Notes: generated by a model from the letters alone, not told the origin. DNA of 64,000 bases from Streptomyces sp. NBC_00344 (GCF_036088315.1 NZ_CP107996.1:6937831-7001830), one strand, 5' to 3'; shown: positions 36,661-47,010, numbered from the stretch's first letter. Made by a program: numbers and translations.

Positions 36661-36948
36661 GCCACAACCTACGAGTACGACGATGACGGCAACCTGTCCG
36701 CCCAGGTTGCCCCGGAGACCGACGAGCGCACGACATACGGCTACGACGACGACGGCAATCACAGCACCACTGTCGACCCGCGCGGCAACGTCGCCGGCGC
36801 CGACCCGGCAAAGTACACATGGACCTACGGATACGACCCGGCCGGACAGCCCACCTCGGTCACCGACCCGCTCGGCCACCAGCACAAGACGGGCTACGAC
36901 GCCGTCGGCAACATCGACTCGACCACCGACGCCCGCGGCAAGCAGACC

Positions 36949-39363
36949 GTGTACGGGTACGACGAGCTGAACCGTCCCAACAAGGTCACCAATCCGGACA
37001 CCGGAAGCACCACCACCACCTACAACCTCGCCGGATTCCTGGACACCAGCACCGACGCCAAAACCCACCTCACCACCTACGGCTACGACGACGAGGGCCG
37101 TCTGAAGTCGGTCAAGAACCCACTGAGCAAGACCGTCGGCTACGGCTACGACCCTGACGGCAACCGCACCACGGTCACCAACGCGCGTAAGCAGACCATC
37201 ACCACCACCGTCGACGCCCGCGGCCTGCCCACCAAGGTCGCCTACTCCGACGGCACACCAACCGTCAGCTACGGCTACGACGACGCCAGCCGCATCACGG
37301 GTGTCACCGACGCAACCGGCTCGCGCACCGTGACGTACGACGAAGACGACAAGATCAAAACAATCACGGCACCAGGCGCCACCAAGCCGTTCACCTACAA
37401 CTGGAACTCCGACGACACCCTGCTCAACCGCGCCTACCCCGACGGGCGTACCACCGGCTACGCCTACGACAAGGACGGCCGGACCAAGTCCCAGACCACC
37501 AACGGCAAGGCCACCGGCTACGGCTACGACAAGGCCGGAAACCTCACCTCGGTCACGCTTCCCACCACCACCGCGCGCAGCGAAGCCCGCACGTACGACA
37601 CCGCCGGCCAGCTGGCCACCATGACCACCCCGGCAGCCGGCACGCACAGCTTCAGCTACGACGAGAACGGCCGCCTCACCGCCGACAAGCCCGGCACCGG
37701 CTACCCGGTCCGCTACGGCTACGACGATGCCGGCCGCATGAACCGCCAGTGCACCGACACATCCACCACCTCATGCGTCGCCGGAACCACCGGAAGCCGC
37801 TACAGCTACGACAAGGTCGGCAACCTCGCCACATCGGCCACCTCGACGTCCACGACCACCAACACCTACAACGACGCCGACCAGCTCACCGCCACCGCCT
37901 CCGGCACAACCACCACCAGCTACAGCTACGACGACGACGGAAACCAGACCAAGGACGGTGCCGACACCATCGGCTACGACCCCCTGGGCCGCGTCAAATC
38001 CGCCACCATCGGCACCAGCGCCTACACCTTCGGCTACGACGCCGACGGCAACCGCACCACCACCAACAAGAGCGGCACCCTCGCCCGCACCTCCCGCTGG
38101 GACATCAACAACGCGCTCCCGCAGATCGCCACCGACACCGACAGCACCGGCGGCCTCCTCGCGGACTACCAGTACGACCCCAACGGCACCGCCCGCGCCC
38201 TGAACAAGAGCGACAGCACCTACTACCTCACCCACGACCGCCAGGACTCCGTCAGCACCGTCTACGACGCAGCCGGCACCGACAACTACCGCTACACTTA
38301 CAGCGCCTGGGGCACCTCCACCGGAAAAGCCACCATCACCGGCGGACAGACCAGCATCTTCGGCTACACCGGCCAATACAAAGACCAATACCTCACCGGC
38401 CGCCTCCAGCTCCGCGACCGCAGCTACGACCCCTCACAGCGCCGCTTCACCACACAAGACCCCCTCCCCGCAGGGCTCGGCGACCCCAACCACTCCGACT
38501 ACAACTACGCCGACAACGACCCCGCCGACGAGTCCGACCCCTCCGGCGACTGCCCCATGTGCATCGGCGCAGCCATCGGCGGCGTCCTCGGCGGCGGCAT
38601 CTACGCCCTCACCCACCAGGACGACTTCAACTGGGGCGACTTCGCCGTCGCCACCGGCAAGGGCGCCCTCATCGGAGCCGGCGCAGCCTTCCTCGCCCCC
38701 GCAGGCGCAGGAGTCGCCGCAGGTCTCGGCCTCGAAGGCGGCGCAGGCCTCGCTGTCACCGTGGGCGTCGATGCCGCAGTCGGTGCCGGATATACCTGGG
38801 CGGTCAACACGGCCCAATGCCAACCCACTACGCCAGCAGATCTACTACTCGGCGCCGCTGGCGGAGGGCTGGGTTCACTTGCGGGTCCAGCATGGCGCGG
38901 GCTTAGAGGAAGCTTCGCGCGCGGGTCTCTCGACGCGATGGACGGATCGATTCCGGCTGGCAGCAACGTGGCTCACGGAGCTACTTATACCCGCATCGGT
39001 GACGATCCACGAAGCATTCGCAACTCGGTGAACGTAGCCAACGGTGGCGAGCATGACGTGATCGCACACGGTTCCCCAGATGGGTACTTGGACTTGGACG
39101 AGGGCATGGTCAATGGAGGACAGCTCGTGGACGCCATAACCAATAACCCCGCCTACAATGGGTGCGCCATTAGACTCATGGTGTGTCACTCCGGGGCTAG
39201 CGAATCCGGGATCGCGCAACAGGTTGCCAATGAGATGGGCGTTACGGTGCGTGCACCAACTCGCCAAGTGGGTACGAACCCTGCGCTCGGCAGAGGGCAA
39301 CAACCACAGGTCGCGCCCGGCGGGTATTGGCGAATATATCTCCCGATCCTGGAAGTAAGGTAG
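36949..39363 (+). CDS. RHS/YD-repeat polymorphic toxin, C-terminal portion with toxin domain
   Basis: Same frame as the upstream part; reading actually continues from 36661. The given start is the first in-frame start codon of 804 codons. YD repeats run to the core terminator LQLRDRSYDPSQRRFTTQDP (about residue 485-505). Then follow a Gly-rich hydrophobic segment (about 530-640) and the variable C-terminal domain. That domain has HDVIAHGSPDGYLDLD and IRLMVCHSGASESGIAQQV, a His-Gly and a Cys-x-Ser-Gly motif reminiscent of clan CD (caspase/CPD-like) cysteine peptidases, though no named toxin family is recognised. An immunity-like gene starts 10 nt later. Unless readthrough or reinitiation occurs, this half is not exported. 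Confidence 0.85.
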   Translation: MYGYDELNRPNKVTNPDTGSTTTTYNLAGFLDTSTDAKTHLTTYGYDDEGRLKSVKNPLSKTVGYGYDPDGNRTTVTNARKQTITTTVDARGLPTKVAYSDGTPTVSYGYDDASRITGVTDATGSRTVTYDEDDKIKTITAPGATKPFTYNWNSDDTLLNRAYPDGRTTGYAYDKDGRTKSQTTNGKATGYGYDKAGNLTSVTLPTTTARSEARTYDTAGQLATMTTPAAGTHSFSYDENGRLTADKPGTGYPVRYGYDDAGRMNRQCTDTSTTSCVAGTTGSRYSYDKVGNLATSATSTSTTTNTYNDADQLTATASGTTTTSYSYDDDGNQTKDGADTIGYDPLGRVKSATIGTSAYTFGYDADGNRTTTNKSGTLARTSRWDINNALPQIATDTDSTGGLLADYQYDPNGTARALNKSDSTYYLTHDRQDSVSTVYDAAGTDNYRYTYSAWGTSTGKATITGGQTSIFGYTGQYKDQYLTGRLQLRDRSYDPSQRRFTTQDPLPAGLGDPNHSDYNYADNDPADESDPSGDCPMCIGAAIGGVLGGGIYALTHQDDFNWGDFAVATGKGALIGAGAAFLAPAGAGVAAGLGLEGGAGLAVTVGVDAAVGAGYTWAVNTAQCQPTTPADLLLGAAGGGLGSLAGPAWRGLRGSFARGSLDAMDGSIPAGSNVAHGATYTRIGDDPRSIRNSVNVANGGEHDVIAHGSPDGYLDLDEGMVNGGQLVDAITNNPAYNGCAIRLMVCHSGASESGIAQQVANEMGVTVRAPTRQVGTNPALGRGQQPQVAPGGYWRIYLPILEVR

Positions 39364-39373
39364 CTGTAACGTA

Positions 39374-39796
39374 ATGAAGTATTTGGGGTTTTTCCGAGAA
39401 ATCGGACCCGAGAACCTTTCCGTATATGCGGAGAGCATTGAACTTGCTAAGCGGCGGGAGGTTGATTATCGGAAAGTCGAGATAATTGCATACCTGGAGT
39501 CGGGGCACCCGCTGCTTGATGTCATGGAGAGCTGTCCGGATGTGCTGGATTCGAAGCTCTCTATTAGAGGAGGGTCGTCCGTACTTACTGACGGTGAATG
39601 GATTTGGAGGTGGGATTTGATCCATTACGTGCGGCGGTACGACCTTGGACTGCAGGATGACTTCGTCAGTTACGTACGCGATAATTCATATCGAGTTCCA
39701 GAAGTGTCCTCAGGTGTGTTGGTTGCGCTGTCGAGTGAAGTTAATAACCTGCTGGGGTTTCACTCTGACCCGGGAGCGAAGCCGAATCGTCCCTAA
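39374..39796 (+). CDS. Putative immunity protein of the RHS toxin
   Basis: A 140-aa protein starting 10 nt after the RHS stop, with lower GC than its surroundings. MKYLGFFREIGPENLSVYAE, IIAYLESGHPLLDVMESCPD and SVLTDGEWIWRWDLIHYVRR resemble a family of small proteins that follow RHS or other polymorphic toxins in Streptomyces, so immunity is inferred from position and resemblance. It is intact even though the toxin gene carries a nonsense codon. It presumably acts in the cytoplasm against the C-terminal toxin domain. Confidence 0.65.
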   Translation: MKYLGFFREIGPENLSVYAESIELAKRREVDYRKVEIIAYLESGHPLLDVMESCPDVLDSKLSIRGGSSVLTDGEWIWRWDLIHYVRRYDLGLQDDFVSYVRDNSYRVPEVSSGVLVALSSEVNNLLGFHSDPGAKPNRP

Positions 39797-40325
39797 AGTG
39801 GTGCGGAAGCCCGTGTCTGGGCAGGTGAAGCCGGGGTGCCCTTGTGGGGCTGGCATACGGTCAGGGCATGGTCGTTTGGGGGCGCCTACGGCTTGGGCTG
39901 CGTAGTGGAGATCATTGCCGTGTTGCCCAGGTCGTAGATGGCGCGCACTCCCTCGCGCGTCCTGCGCGGAGCGAAGCCGAGTTCGCCTCTGGTCTCACCA
40001 AAGGCATCAAGGGTCTCGCCAGATTAGCGAGTGGGAGTGTGTCAGACTCTCGCTGGTTTTCCGTTACGTTCCCGAAGCTGATCGGCCCAAGATCTACTTC
40101 GAAGTGCACGAAAGCCTCCCAGGATCTTCTCGGCCAGGCGAAAGGTGCCAGTGGCCACGAGCCTTCCTGGGGAGACTCCTGGTGGGCTCTTAGCTTGTCC
40201 TTTATCTTCCGGCCCCGAACGGTGTCTCGAACTGAGTCGCTCACCTGGGGATTCGCAGGATAGGAGAGCGGCTTTCGTCTGCTTCTGTGCTCCGTCACGA
40301 GGAGAACCAGTCGAAGGCCGTTGTC
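39797..40325. other. Intergenic, IS left flank
   Basis: No gene. The last about 110 nt (from about 40215) resemble the sequence at 53590-53700 and are probably the non-coding left end of the transposase family whose ORF starts at 40326. Confidence 0.45.
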
Positions 40326-41782
40326 ATGAGTGTGGTGTGCCCGGATGTCCGGAGAGAATCGTTCGCGGAAGCGTCACGCTTCCGAGCAGAGTTCTACGCG
40401 TGTCTGACCGCCCGGCGTGACGAACTGTTCGAACTGACCGACGCACTGTTGTGCGTCGACGGGCGGGTCACCTCGCCGGTGGACCTGACCATGGTGCCCG
40501 AGCACCGGCGTGCGCACGGCGCGCTGTACGGAGCTCTCAACCGGGGCCAGATCGACGCCGGGAGGCTGCGGACCTTGCTCGCTGGGCTGCCGTTGCCCCG
40601 GTTCGAGGGCGGGCGCCTGGTCCTGGCGGGCGACGTGTCGCCGTGCCTTCGCTCGGACGCACCGTGCTCGGCGGACCGGTTGTTCTGCCACGTCTACGGC
40701 CGGGCGAAGTCCGCCTCTCAGTTCATCCCAGGGTGGCCGTACTCCTTCGTCGCGGTCCTCGAACCGGGAGCCACCTCGTGGACGTCGGTCCTGGACGTGG
40801 TCCGACTCGGACCCGAAGATGATGCGACCGCAGTCACCGCCGCCCAGCTCCGCACCGTGGCCGAGCGGGCTCATCTCAGCCGGCCAATGGGCGCCCGGTG
40901 ACCCGGACATCACGATCGTTATGGACGCGGGTTACGACGTCACCCGCCTGGCCTGGGTCCTGCGGGATCTTCCTGTCGAGTTGGTCGGGCGGGTCCGCAG
41001 CGACCGAGTGATGCGGCTGCCGAAGCCCTCGGCCAAGGAATACGCCCTGGCCTAGTCCCACGGCGGACGGCCGCCGAAGCACGGCAAGGAGATCCGCTTC
41101 GCCCACCCCGAGACCTGGCCCGAAGCGGCGATCACCACCGTCACCGACACCGCCAACTACGGCAAGGCCGAGGCTCAGGCGTGGGACCGTATTCACCCGA
41201 GGTTGACCCACCTCTCGGCCTGGCTGGAGCACGACGGTGAACTCCCCGTCGTTGAGGGCACTTTGGTCCGGCTGAAGGTAGCACCTCTCCAAGGAACCGG
41301 AAGCACCGCCGGTCTGGCTGTGGTCCTCCAAGACCGGCGCCGCTCCGATAGACGTGGATCTGTGGTGGCAGGTGTTCCTCCGGAGATTCGACCTTGAGCA
41401 CACCTTCAGGTTCACAAAGCAGACTCTCGGCTGGACCACCCCGAAGGTCCGTACTCCCGAGGCCGCGGACCGGTGGACATGGCTCGTCGTCGCGGCCCAC
41501 ACCCAACTCCGTCTCGCCCGGCCGATGGCCGCCGACCCCCGCCGGCCCTGGGAGAAACCGACCGAATTCGACCGGCTCACCCCCGCCCGGGGCCGCCGGG
41601 GGTTCAGGAACATCCGCGCCCATCTGCTCTGTCCGGCCCGCGTTCCCCAACCCCGTGGCATCGGCCCCGGACGCCCACCCGGCACCAAGAACCGGCACCC
41701 CGCACCCCGCTACGACGTCGGCAAAACCGTCAAGCGCCCCGAGACCGTCAAGGCCATCGGCAGACCCGGCCGATCCTGGTAG
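40326..41782 (+). pseudogene. Transposase of a Streptomyces DDE family (NF041680-like), interrupted
   Basis: Pieces in sequence: VRRESFAEASRFRAEFYACL, LVLAGDVSPCLRSDAPCSAD, then frameshift to DITIVMDAGYDVTRLAWVLR, a TAG at 41053, PPKHGKEIRFAHPETWPEAA, a frameshift at about 41300, and DLWWQVFLRRFDLEHTFRFT with QTLGWTTPKVRTPEAADRW. The two Asp (AGDVS, MDAGYD) and the late Glu (DLEHTFR) could be the DDE triad. At least three lesions inactivate it. Fragments of the same family lie at 53580-53846 and 55496-55815. Confidence 0.75.
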
Positions 41783-41929
41783 ATATAGAGCAAGCCAAGT
41801 CCGTTCCGTCGCCCAAGTACGCTGCTCCTATGAACGGTCGGGAGAACAAGTGGGGCCGATAGTCGGCCGTGACGGGGCTGCGGTGGCTGGCCGGTGGCCT
41901 GTCAGTGGCGCCTGGCACCATGGCCACCC

Positions 41930-42547
41930 ATGAACGCTGAATCGGCCGAACGCTCCTGGCTCCGCGACTTCCACCGCGGCTTCCTGCTTGAGGGCTACAC
42001 CCTGACGCTGGTTCGCGGGCTCACTCCGCGTGAGTACCTCGACCGCATCGGCGCCCAGCCGCAGGAAGACTGCGACGGCTTCGATAACTTCATCGCCCGG
42101 GACCGCGAATTCCAGGACGATCAGGACGACTGGGGCGACCGCATGTTCGTCGGCGCCGCCCTGGTCCATGACGAAGACGCCGACTGGATCCTGGCCCTCG
42201 AGATCAACGGCGGCATCGAGATCCACACCGATGCAATGAAGCACGCCACTCGCGGCACCCGCGGCGTCTCGCACTTCCTCAGCCCGAACGCCATGTCCCT
42301 GTTCTCCTGGTGGGAGGACGGTGAGCTGCGCACTCGCTTCGAAGGCCCCCTCCATCGAGAAGGCAGCACACCGGACCACCTCCTCGACCTCATGCGCCAG
42401 ACGGGGTTCGACCTCGAAGCCGGCGCCTACGACCTGGAGAACTATGTCGCACTCGCGGAAGAGCTCAGCGGAGTCCACCTGACCGCGAACATGCTCGAAT
42501 ACGGCACCTACTCCACGGGCACCGTTGAGATCCCCACCGAGCACTGA
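41930..42547 (+). CDS. DUF6461-type protein
   Basis: A 205-aa acidic protein: WLRDFHRGFLLEGYTLTLVR, LTPREYLDRIGAQPQ, DWILALEINGGIEIHTDAMK, ATRGTRGVSHFLSPNAMSLF and TPDHLLDLMRQTGFDLEAGA. It resembles proteins annotated DUF6461 in actinobacteria, which are often found singly or near toxin loci; function unknown. Start at ATG 41930. It may be a loose part of the RHS region, but no direct evidence shows a link. Confidence 0.7.
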   Translation: MNAESAERSWLRDFHRGFLLEGYTLTLVRGLTPREYLDRIGAQPQEDCDGFDNFIARDREFQDDQDDWGDRMFVGAALVHDEDADWILALEINGGIEIHTDAMKHATRGTRGVSHFLSPNAMSLFSWWEDGELRTRFEGPLHREGSTPDHLLDLMRQTGFDLEAGAYDLENYVALAEELSGVHLTANMLEYGTYSTGTVEIPTEH

Positions 42548-42689
42548 ACCGGCGTCGTCATCGACGTCACCGATACGCACGACACCCGCACACCTACATC
42601 AGCCTCCCCAACCCCGCGCACGATCAGCGTTAGATCGGCTGCAAGGCCATGCGGGTAGATAAGGAACAAGCTGAGGGCCTCTCGATGGG

Positions 42690-43265
42690 GCGTGCCGTCG
42701 AGGCGTTGAGTGAAGTCGCTCCCCGCCTTCCGGGCTCTCCGGATCCGGATGCACCTGCCGCACGTGAACCCGGACAACGTCTGGGCCGAGGATCTGGCCA
42801 TCGGGCAGCGGCGACTGCTCAACCGCGAGGAGGACAACGCCTTCTGGGCCTGCGCCATCATCGAGGTTCTGCGGCACACCGGCGTCCACGCCGAGGAGAT
42901 GCTGGAACTGAGCCACCACAGCCTGGTCCAATACCGGCTGCCGACCACCGGGGAGATCGTCCCCCTGCTGCAGATCGCCCCGTCCAAGACAGACGCCGAA
43001 CGGCTGCTGGTGGTCAGCCCCGAACTGGCCGACGTGCTCAGCGCGATCATCTGCCGGATCCGCGACACCGGCGGCGCCGTGCCGCTGGTCCGGACCCGTG
43101 ACTACCACGAACACGTCTGGATGCCGCCGGCCCCGCTGTTGTTCCAGCACTGCGTCGCCGCCGAACCACAGCGCATCGCCCGCGAGCGTGTCAGCGCGTT
43201 GCTGGATGATGCCCTGTCCCGCACCGGCCTGGTCGATTCGGCGCCACTGCACAGTGCCCGCTGGG
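42690..43265 (+). pseudogene. Tyrosine recombinase (integrase) fragment
   Basis: FWACAIIEVLRHTGVHAEEM carries the first catalytic Arg region, followed by SLVQYRLPTTGEIVPLLQIA and PSKTDAERLLVVSPELADVL. The C-terminal HxxR and Tyr motifs are missing: at about 43265 the sequence passes into a gene fragment on the other strand. Confidence 0.75.
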
Positions 43266-43270
43266 GTCGA

Positions 43271-43531
43271 TGCGATGACTGCCCGGCTCAACTGCTCGCC
43301 CAGGGTTTGGCGTTGTCCTGGCAGCGATGGGCCCTGGTCCGTATCGACCAGGGCGATCGGGAGGTGGTGCAGGTTCCCCCTCAAGTTGAGAATGCCACCC
43401 ATGTAGAGCAGCGACAGGAACAGTGCCACCAGCGCGGACAGGATGGTCGGCACGAGCCAAATTTTGCCGCGACGTGCCACAACGGCGGCGCGTGCACGTG
43501 GCTGCTGCTGCCCGGAACCCGCTGAGGTCAT
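43271..43531 (-). pseudogene. DUF3533/YhgE-type membrane protein, N-terminal stub
   Basis: KIWLVPTILSALVALFLSLL, then GGILNLRGNLHHLPIALVDT is the first membrane helix and start of the extracellular domain of this family. It is cut off at about 43271, where the integrase fragment begins. Confidence 0.65.
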
Positions 43532-43664
43532 GGCACTCCATCAGGTATCCCGGTCCTGTGCTGTCCCGGACCTGGCTGTCGTCTTGAGGCCGCACACACG
43601 TGCCCCTGGCGCTCACGCGTTCGCAGTGCGTACGCACCGGTCGCGCCTACAGCGACCATATCCC

Positions 43665-44025
43665 CATGGCTGCCAACGCCCCTCCCGACACGACCGCGGC
43701 CGCGCCCACCAGCCGGGGCCGATGTCGGAGGCCCTGATGCCAACGGCGCTCGCGCGCTTGTTGATCTGAAGGCCGTTCGGGGCCGGCCGGGGATCGAGGT
43801 TGTGCGGGGCGAGCAGTGCGGTGCGGCGCAGGGAGCCTCGATGCTCTGCCCGGCACTCACGACGAGCAGCGCATGCGATCCGGCGCCGACCAGTCCGAGC
43901 GCGCCCCGTCTGCTCACGGACGGGCGGGCCAGTGCGGGTGCGACGAGCCCGTACGGATTGGACGGTTCCGGTTCGGTTTGCCCCGTGTCCGTGGCCAGGA
44001 CCGAGCGCAGGGTGCGGGAGCATCC
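43665..44025 (-). pseudogene. Molybdopterin oxidoreductase (sulfite oxidase-like) fragment
   Basis: VSRRGALGLVGAGSHALLVV and SAGQSIE, then after a frameshift at about 43845 LRRTALLAPHNLDPRPAPNG and LQINKRASAVGI. This matches the linker between membrane part and Moco domain of membrane-bound sulfite oxidase-type proteins. Both ends are missing. Confidence 0.6.
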
Positions 44026-44029
44026 AGGA

Positions 44030-44290
44030 TGTGGCGGTTGCGCAGGCAGTCGCGGTGGGCGGCGACGCAGGTCTCCACGGCTCGGCCGAGGCCCTGCCAC
44101 AGATGGAACCGGTCTGCGACCTGCAAGGCGTCGGGGGCCCGCGCCGGGCCCCCTCGGCGTAGGCGCCCGCCCGGTCCCGGCAGATAATCTCCACGCCGGG
44201 GTGGCGGATCAGCCACGCGGCCAGCGGCCCGGCTTCACGCGTCGGGAGGACATCGACCACGCGATGATCTTCGACACTGGTCAAGACTGC
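44030..44290 (-). pseudogene. ISL3-family transposase fragment
   Basis: VVDVLPTREAGPLAAWLIRH, PGVEIICRDRAGAYAEGARR and, one frame over, APDALQVADRFHLWQGLGRA match the DDE core of ISL3 transposases. It is truncated on both sides. Confidence 0.75.
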
Positions 44291-44299
44291 TGTCCCATT

Positions 44300-44627
44300 T
44301 CCACATGGGACACGAATCCCACGCTGCCGAATCCACACCGGTCCGCCCTCACGCTGACAAGGCATACGACGTCCCTCACCTGCGTAAATGGCTGTGGGGC
44401 AAGCACATCGGAGTCCGGATTGCCCGCAAGGGAGTCGAGTCCAGCGAGCGGCTCGGCCGACGCAGATGGGTCACCGAGCGCACCATGTCCTGGCTGACTG
44501 GCTACCGCAGACTCAACCACCGCTACGAGCGGAATCCAGGCAACTACCTGGCCTTTCTCGGACTCGCCGCCACGCTCTGCTGCTACAGACGGTTCCTCAA
44601 CCTCACCATGTAGGACATGGTCTAAGC
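44300..44627 (+). pseudogene. IS5-family transposase C-terminal fragment with IS end
   Basis: HADKAYDVPHLRKWLWGKHI, RIARKGVESSERLGRRRWVT, ERTMSWLTGYRRLNHRYERN and a final FLNLTM stop are the C-terminal third of an IS5-group transposase, including the catalytic Glu in ERTMSW. The terminal repeat TGTAGGACATGGTCTAA follows at 44611-44627 and matches the remnant at 29371. Confidence 0.85.
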
Positions 44628-44731
44628 CGGACGAGATAGCGCCGGAGGAGAAGAACCTCGTGCGTAAGCAGCGCGACCGGCCAGTGGAGGTACTGGCCGG
44701 GGGACCACAAGGCACGCCACAGTCACCGTGA

Positions 44732-45505
44732 CACGGGTACAGCGACGCCGCCGGAGTCATCGACGCCGTGGGCCCCCAAGTCGACGCCCACCGCGTCGGA
44801 CAACGGGTCTGGGTATACGGCGCCCAGTCCTACCGCCCCTTCGGCACCGCCGCCCAGTACACCGTCGTACCTGACCACCAAGCCGGACCTCTGCCCGACC
44901 ACCTCAGTGACGAGCTGGGGGCGAGCTTCGGCATCTCCGGCATCACCGCCCACCGCGCCGTCTTCGCCGACGGCCCGGTCGACGGCCAACTGGTTCTGGT
45001 CCACGGAGTTCTCGGCGGCGTCGGCTCCCTGGCCGCCCAGCTCGCTCGCTGGGCCGGCGCCACCGTGATCGCCACCGTCCGCCGCACCGCGGACCTCAAC
45101 CACGTCGACCCGGCCGTCGCCCACGCCATCGCCCTGGACACTGGCGACCCCGCCGCTTCCATCCGCGCGTACGCGCCGCAGGGCGTCGACCGGATCATCG
45201 AGGTCGCGCTGTCCGACAACGCCGATCTCGACAACGCCGTCGCTGCCAACAACGCCGTCATCGCCGCCTACGCCACCCGCTCGGACCGCACTGAGATCCC
45301 CTTCTGGCCTTTGCTGTTCAACAACGTCACCCTGCGGCTGCTCGGCAGCGACGACTTTCCCGGCGAGGCCAAGCGCCAGCCCGCCCGCGACCTCACCTCC
45401 GCCGCCGTCGGCGACTGTTACCCGCTGGACGACATCGCCAAGGCTCACGACCGCGTCGACGCCGGCGGTGCCCACGGCCGCATCCTGCTCACCATCCCCC
45501 GATAG
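44732..45505 (+). pseudogene. Zinc-binding-type alcohol dehydrogenase / quinone reductase, 5'-truncated
   Basis: The frame reads AAGVIDAVGPQVDAHRVGQR, FGTAAQYTVVPDHQA, then the NADPH-binding motif HGVLGGVGSLAAQLARWAGA and an intact C-terminus AHDRVDAGGAHGRILLTIPR. Medium-chain reductases of this type begin about 60-70 residues earlier; that part is replaced by IS-flanking sequence with a TGA just before GYSDAAG. A start at GTG 44768 would yield 245 aa without the full catalytic domain. Confidence 0.75.
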
Positions 45506-45543
45506 CGCAGACTCGGAACACTGCCCTGCTCAACTGCCTAGCT

Positions 45544-45783
45544 CTACGGGTCGGCCCGTCGCGCTGCCAAGTATTCGGACCAGTTCCCGCCGGCGAGGGT
45601 GGCCCAGCGTTCGGCTGTCTTGGGGTGGATGCCGAGCAGGTCGGCGATGACCATGGGCGGCAGGTCTATCAGGGCGTCCATCATGGCGGTGTTCCGTGCA
45701 GCGCGGGCGGGCAGACCGTGGTGTCTCAAGGTGTCGGCGAGGCCGAGGGGGTTGCGCGGACGTCCAGGGCTGTGACCGGGCAA
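45544..45783 (-). pseudogene. C-terminal fragment of a recombinase-associated protein
   Basis: LPARAARNTAMMDALIDLPP, then MVIADLLGIHPKTAERWATL and WSEYLAARRAD are the helix-turn-helix-like end of a protein family common in Streptomyces, often annotated as tyrosine recombinase or site-specific integrase. The N-terminal part is absent. Confidence 0.5.
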
Positions 45784-45799
45784 GAGGTGAAGGCGTCGA

Positions 45800-45925
45800 C
45801 CTTGACTGGAAGAGGGACTTCTACCGGGGCACCGACGCGGGCAGGAAGGAACTCGCCAAGGATGTGTGCGCCATGGCCAACACCGTCGGGGGCCTGGTCG
45901 TCGTCGGCGTAGACGACGGTAAGCA
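45800..45925 (+). pseudogene. Schlafen AlbA_2 domain fragment
   Basis: LDWKRDFYRGTDAGRKELAK followed by DVCAMANTVGGLVVVGVDDG is the start of an AlbA_2 putative ATP-binding domain. Similarity ends within about 42 residues. Confidence 0.7.
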
Positions 45926-45988
45926 GGATCAGCTCTTCATCGCCTCGTCCTCGTCCAACAGCTCCAAGTCCGACTCGGGACCCGCGGA

Positions 45989-46111
45989 CTGAAAGCCTTC
46001 TGGTGCACCTACTGCGAGGACTACACCCACATCAAATCCGTCGTCAACGTCACCACCACCGACCCCGAGAAGACCGCCCTGACCTCCGTGCTCGACACCT
46101 GCAGCTCCTGA
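45989..46111 (+). pseudogene. 3' fragment of an unrecognised gene
   Basis: The frame LKAFWCTYCEDYTHIKSVVN to TALTSVLDTCSS has coding character and a CxxC pair but no upstream continuation. It is not identified. Confidence 0.3.
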
Positions 46112-46314
46112 GACCCCGGCACGACGCGAGCAGCGTGAAGCGGTCTCGACAGCTGCAGTACTGGGGCCAGTAGCCCCGTGACCTACGGCGTCTGATGGCC
46201 ATCCGCGCGCAGTTCACGCGGGTGGCCATCGGCGGTGTGCTGTCGTCACAGGGTCGTAGAGGGTCGCGGCCTGCAAGGTGGCGTGGTTGCTGTCCCGACC
46301 CTCGGCTTTCAGCG

Positions 46315-46431
46315 TCAGGGGGGTGGCCTCGTGACTGGCGCAGCGGGGGATGCGGAGGCGGGGCTGGCGAGAGCGATGAGGGAGAGCGCGGCCGCACCGC
46401 GCAGCAGGTGGTTGATCACGCCCGACTTCAT
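46315..46431 (-). pseudogene. Signal-peptide stub of a secreted protein
   Basis: MKSGVINHLLRGAAALSLIA followed by LASPASASPA is a typical Streptomyces Sec signal peptide. The frame stops 12 residues later after PPP, so only the 5' end of a secreted-protein gene seems to remain. The rest of 46112-46533 holds nothing recognised. Confidence 0.45.
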
Positions 46432-46533
46432 ACCGGTCAGGTCGCGCTCCGCCGGCTGGGCCGCAGCGAGCCCACCCGCCTGGGGGTACATGCTCACTGC
46501 AGAACGGGACCTCTTCGCCACACGACTTGGGGC

Positions 46534-47010
46534 TTAGCCGTGGGTCAAGCAGTCCAGTTCGCTGCTGATCGCATCCCGCAGCACATCGTGTTGCGGGCCA
46601 AGCCTGAACTGCTCGTCACTCCACCGGTCACGCGGATACAGCCACACCGGCTTGCCTACTAGCTCGGCCGGCTCCCATTCGAATCGCGGCCAGACATGGG
46701 CATGCAAGAACGGGTCTGTGTTGCCAAGGATCTCCAGGTTGACCCGGCGGAAGCCGGGGTCCAGCCGCCGGCAGGCCCGCTCAACCGCTTCTCCGAGTTG
46801 GTCCATGTTGGACAGAAACGACAGTCGCTTGGCCCTAGGCAGGTCAGATAGCCGTTGAACATCCGGTTCGTCCGCGAGGAGAACTGAATACCCGGGCAGA
46901 AACTGAACGTCGCCGATCGCGGCGAAGCCAGAGTCAAGCCGCCGCAGCACAGTCGGATTCTGGCCCCGCAGAGCAGCCCCGATCCTGTCCATCCGCCAGT
47001 CACCAGTCAT
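46534..47010 (-). CDS. HIT-family hydrolase-like protein
   Basis: A 158-aa protein. GFAAIGDVQFLPGYSVLLAD and EILGNTDPFLHAHVWPRFEW contain the HIT signature His-x-His-x-x, here HAHVW, with the third His position occupied by Trp. HIT proteins hydrolyse or transfer nucleotides; the altered motif makes activity uncertain, though this variant is seen in related actinobacterial proteins as I recall them. Start at ATG 47010 or the Met at residue 7. Confidence 0.75.
   Translation of the reverse strand: MTGDWRMDRIGAALRGQNPTVLRRLDSGFAAIGDVQFLPGYSVLLADEPDVQRLSDLPRAKRLSFLSNMDQLGEAVERACRRLDPGFRRVNLEILGNTDPFLHAHVWPRFEWEPAELVGKPVWLYPRDRWSDEQFRLGPQHDVLRDAISSELDCLTHG

Noticed and set aside
33964..37647. A 1,227-codon minus-strand ORF opposite the RHS gene
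   Set aside because: It is the complement of YD repeats: low-complexity Val/Gly/Arg composition and no domain. The plus strand has the real repeats.
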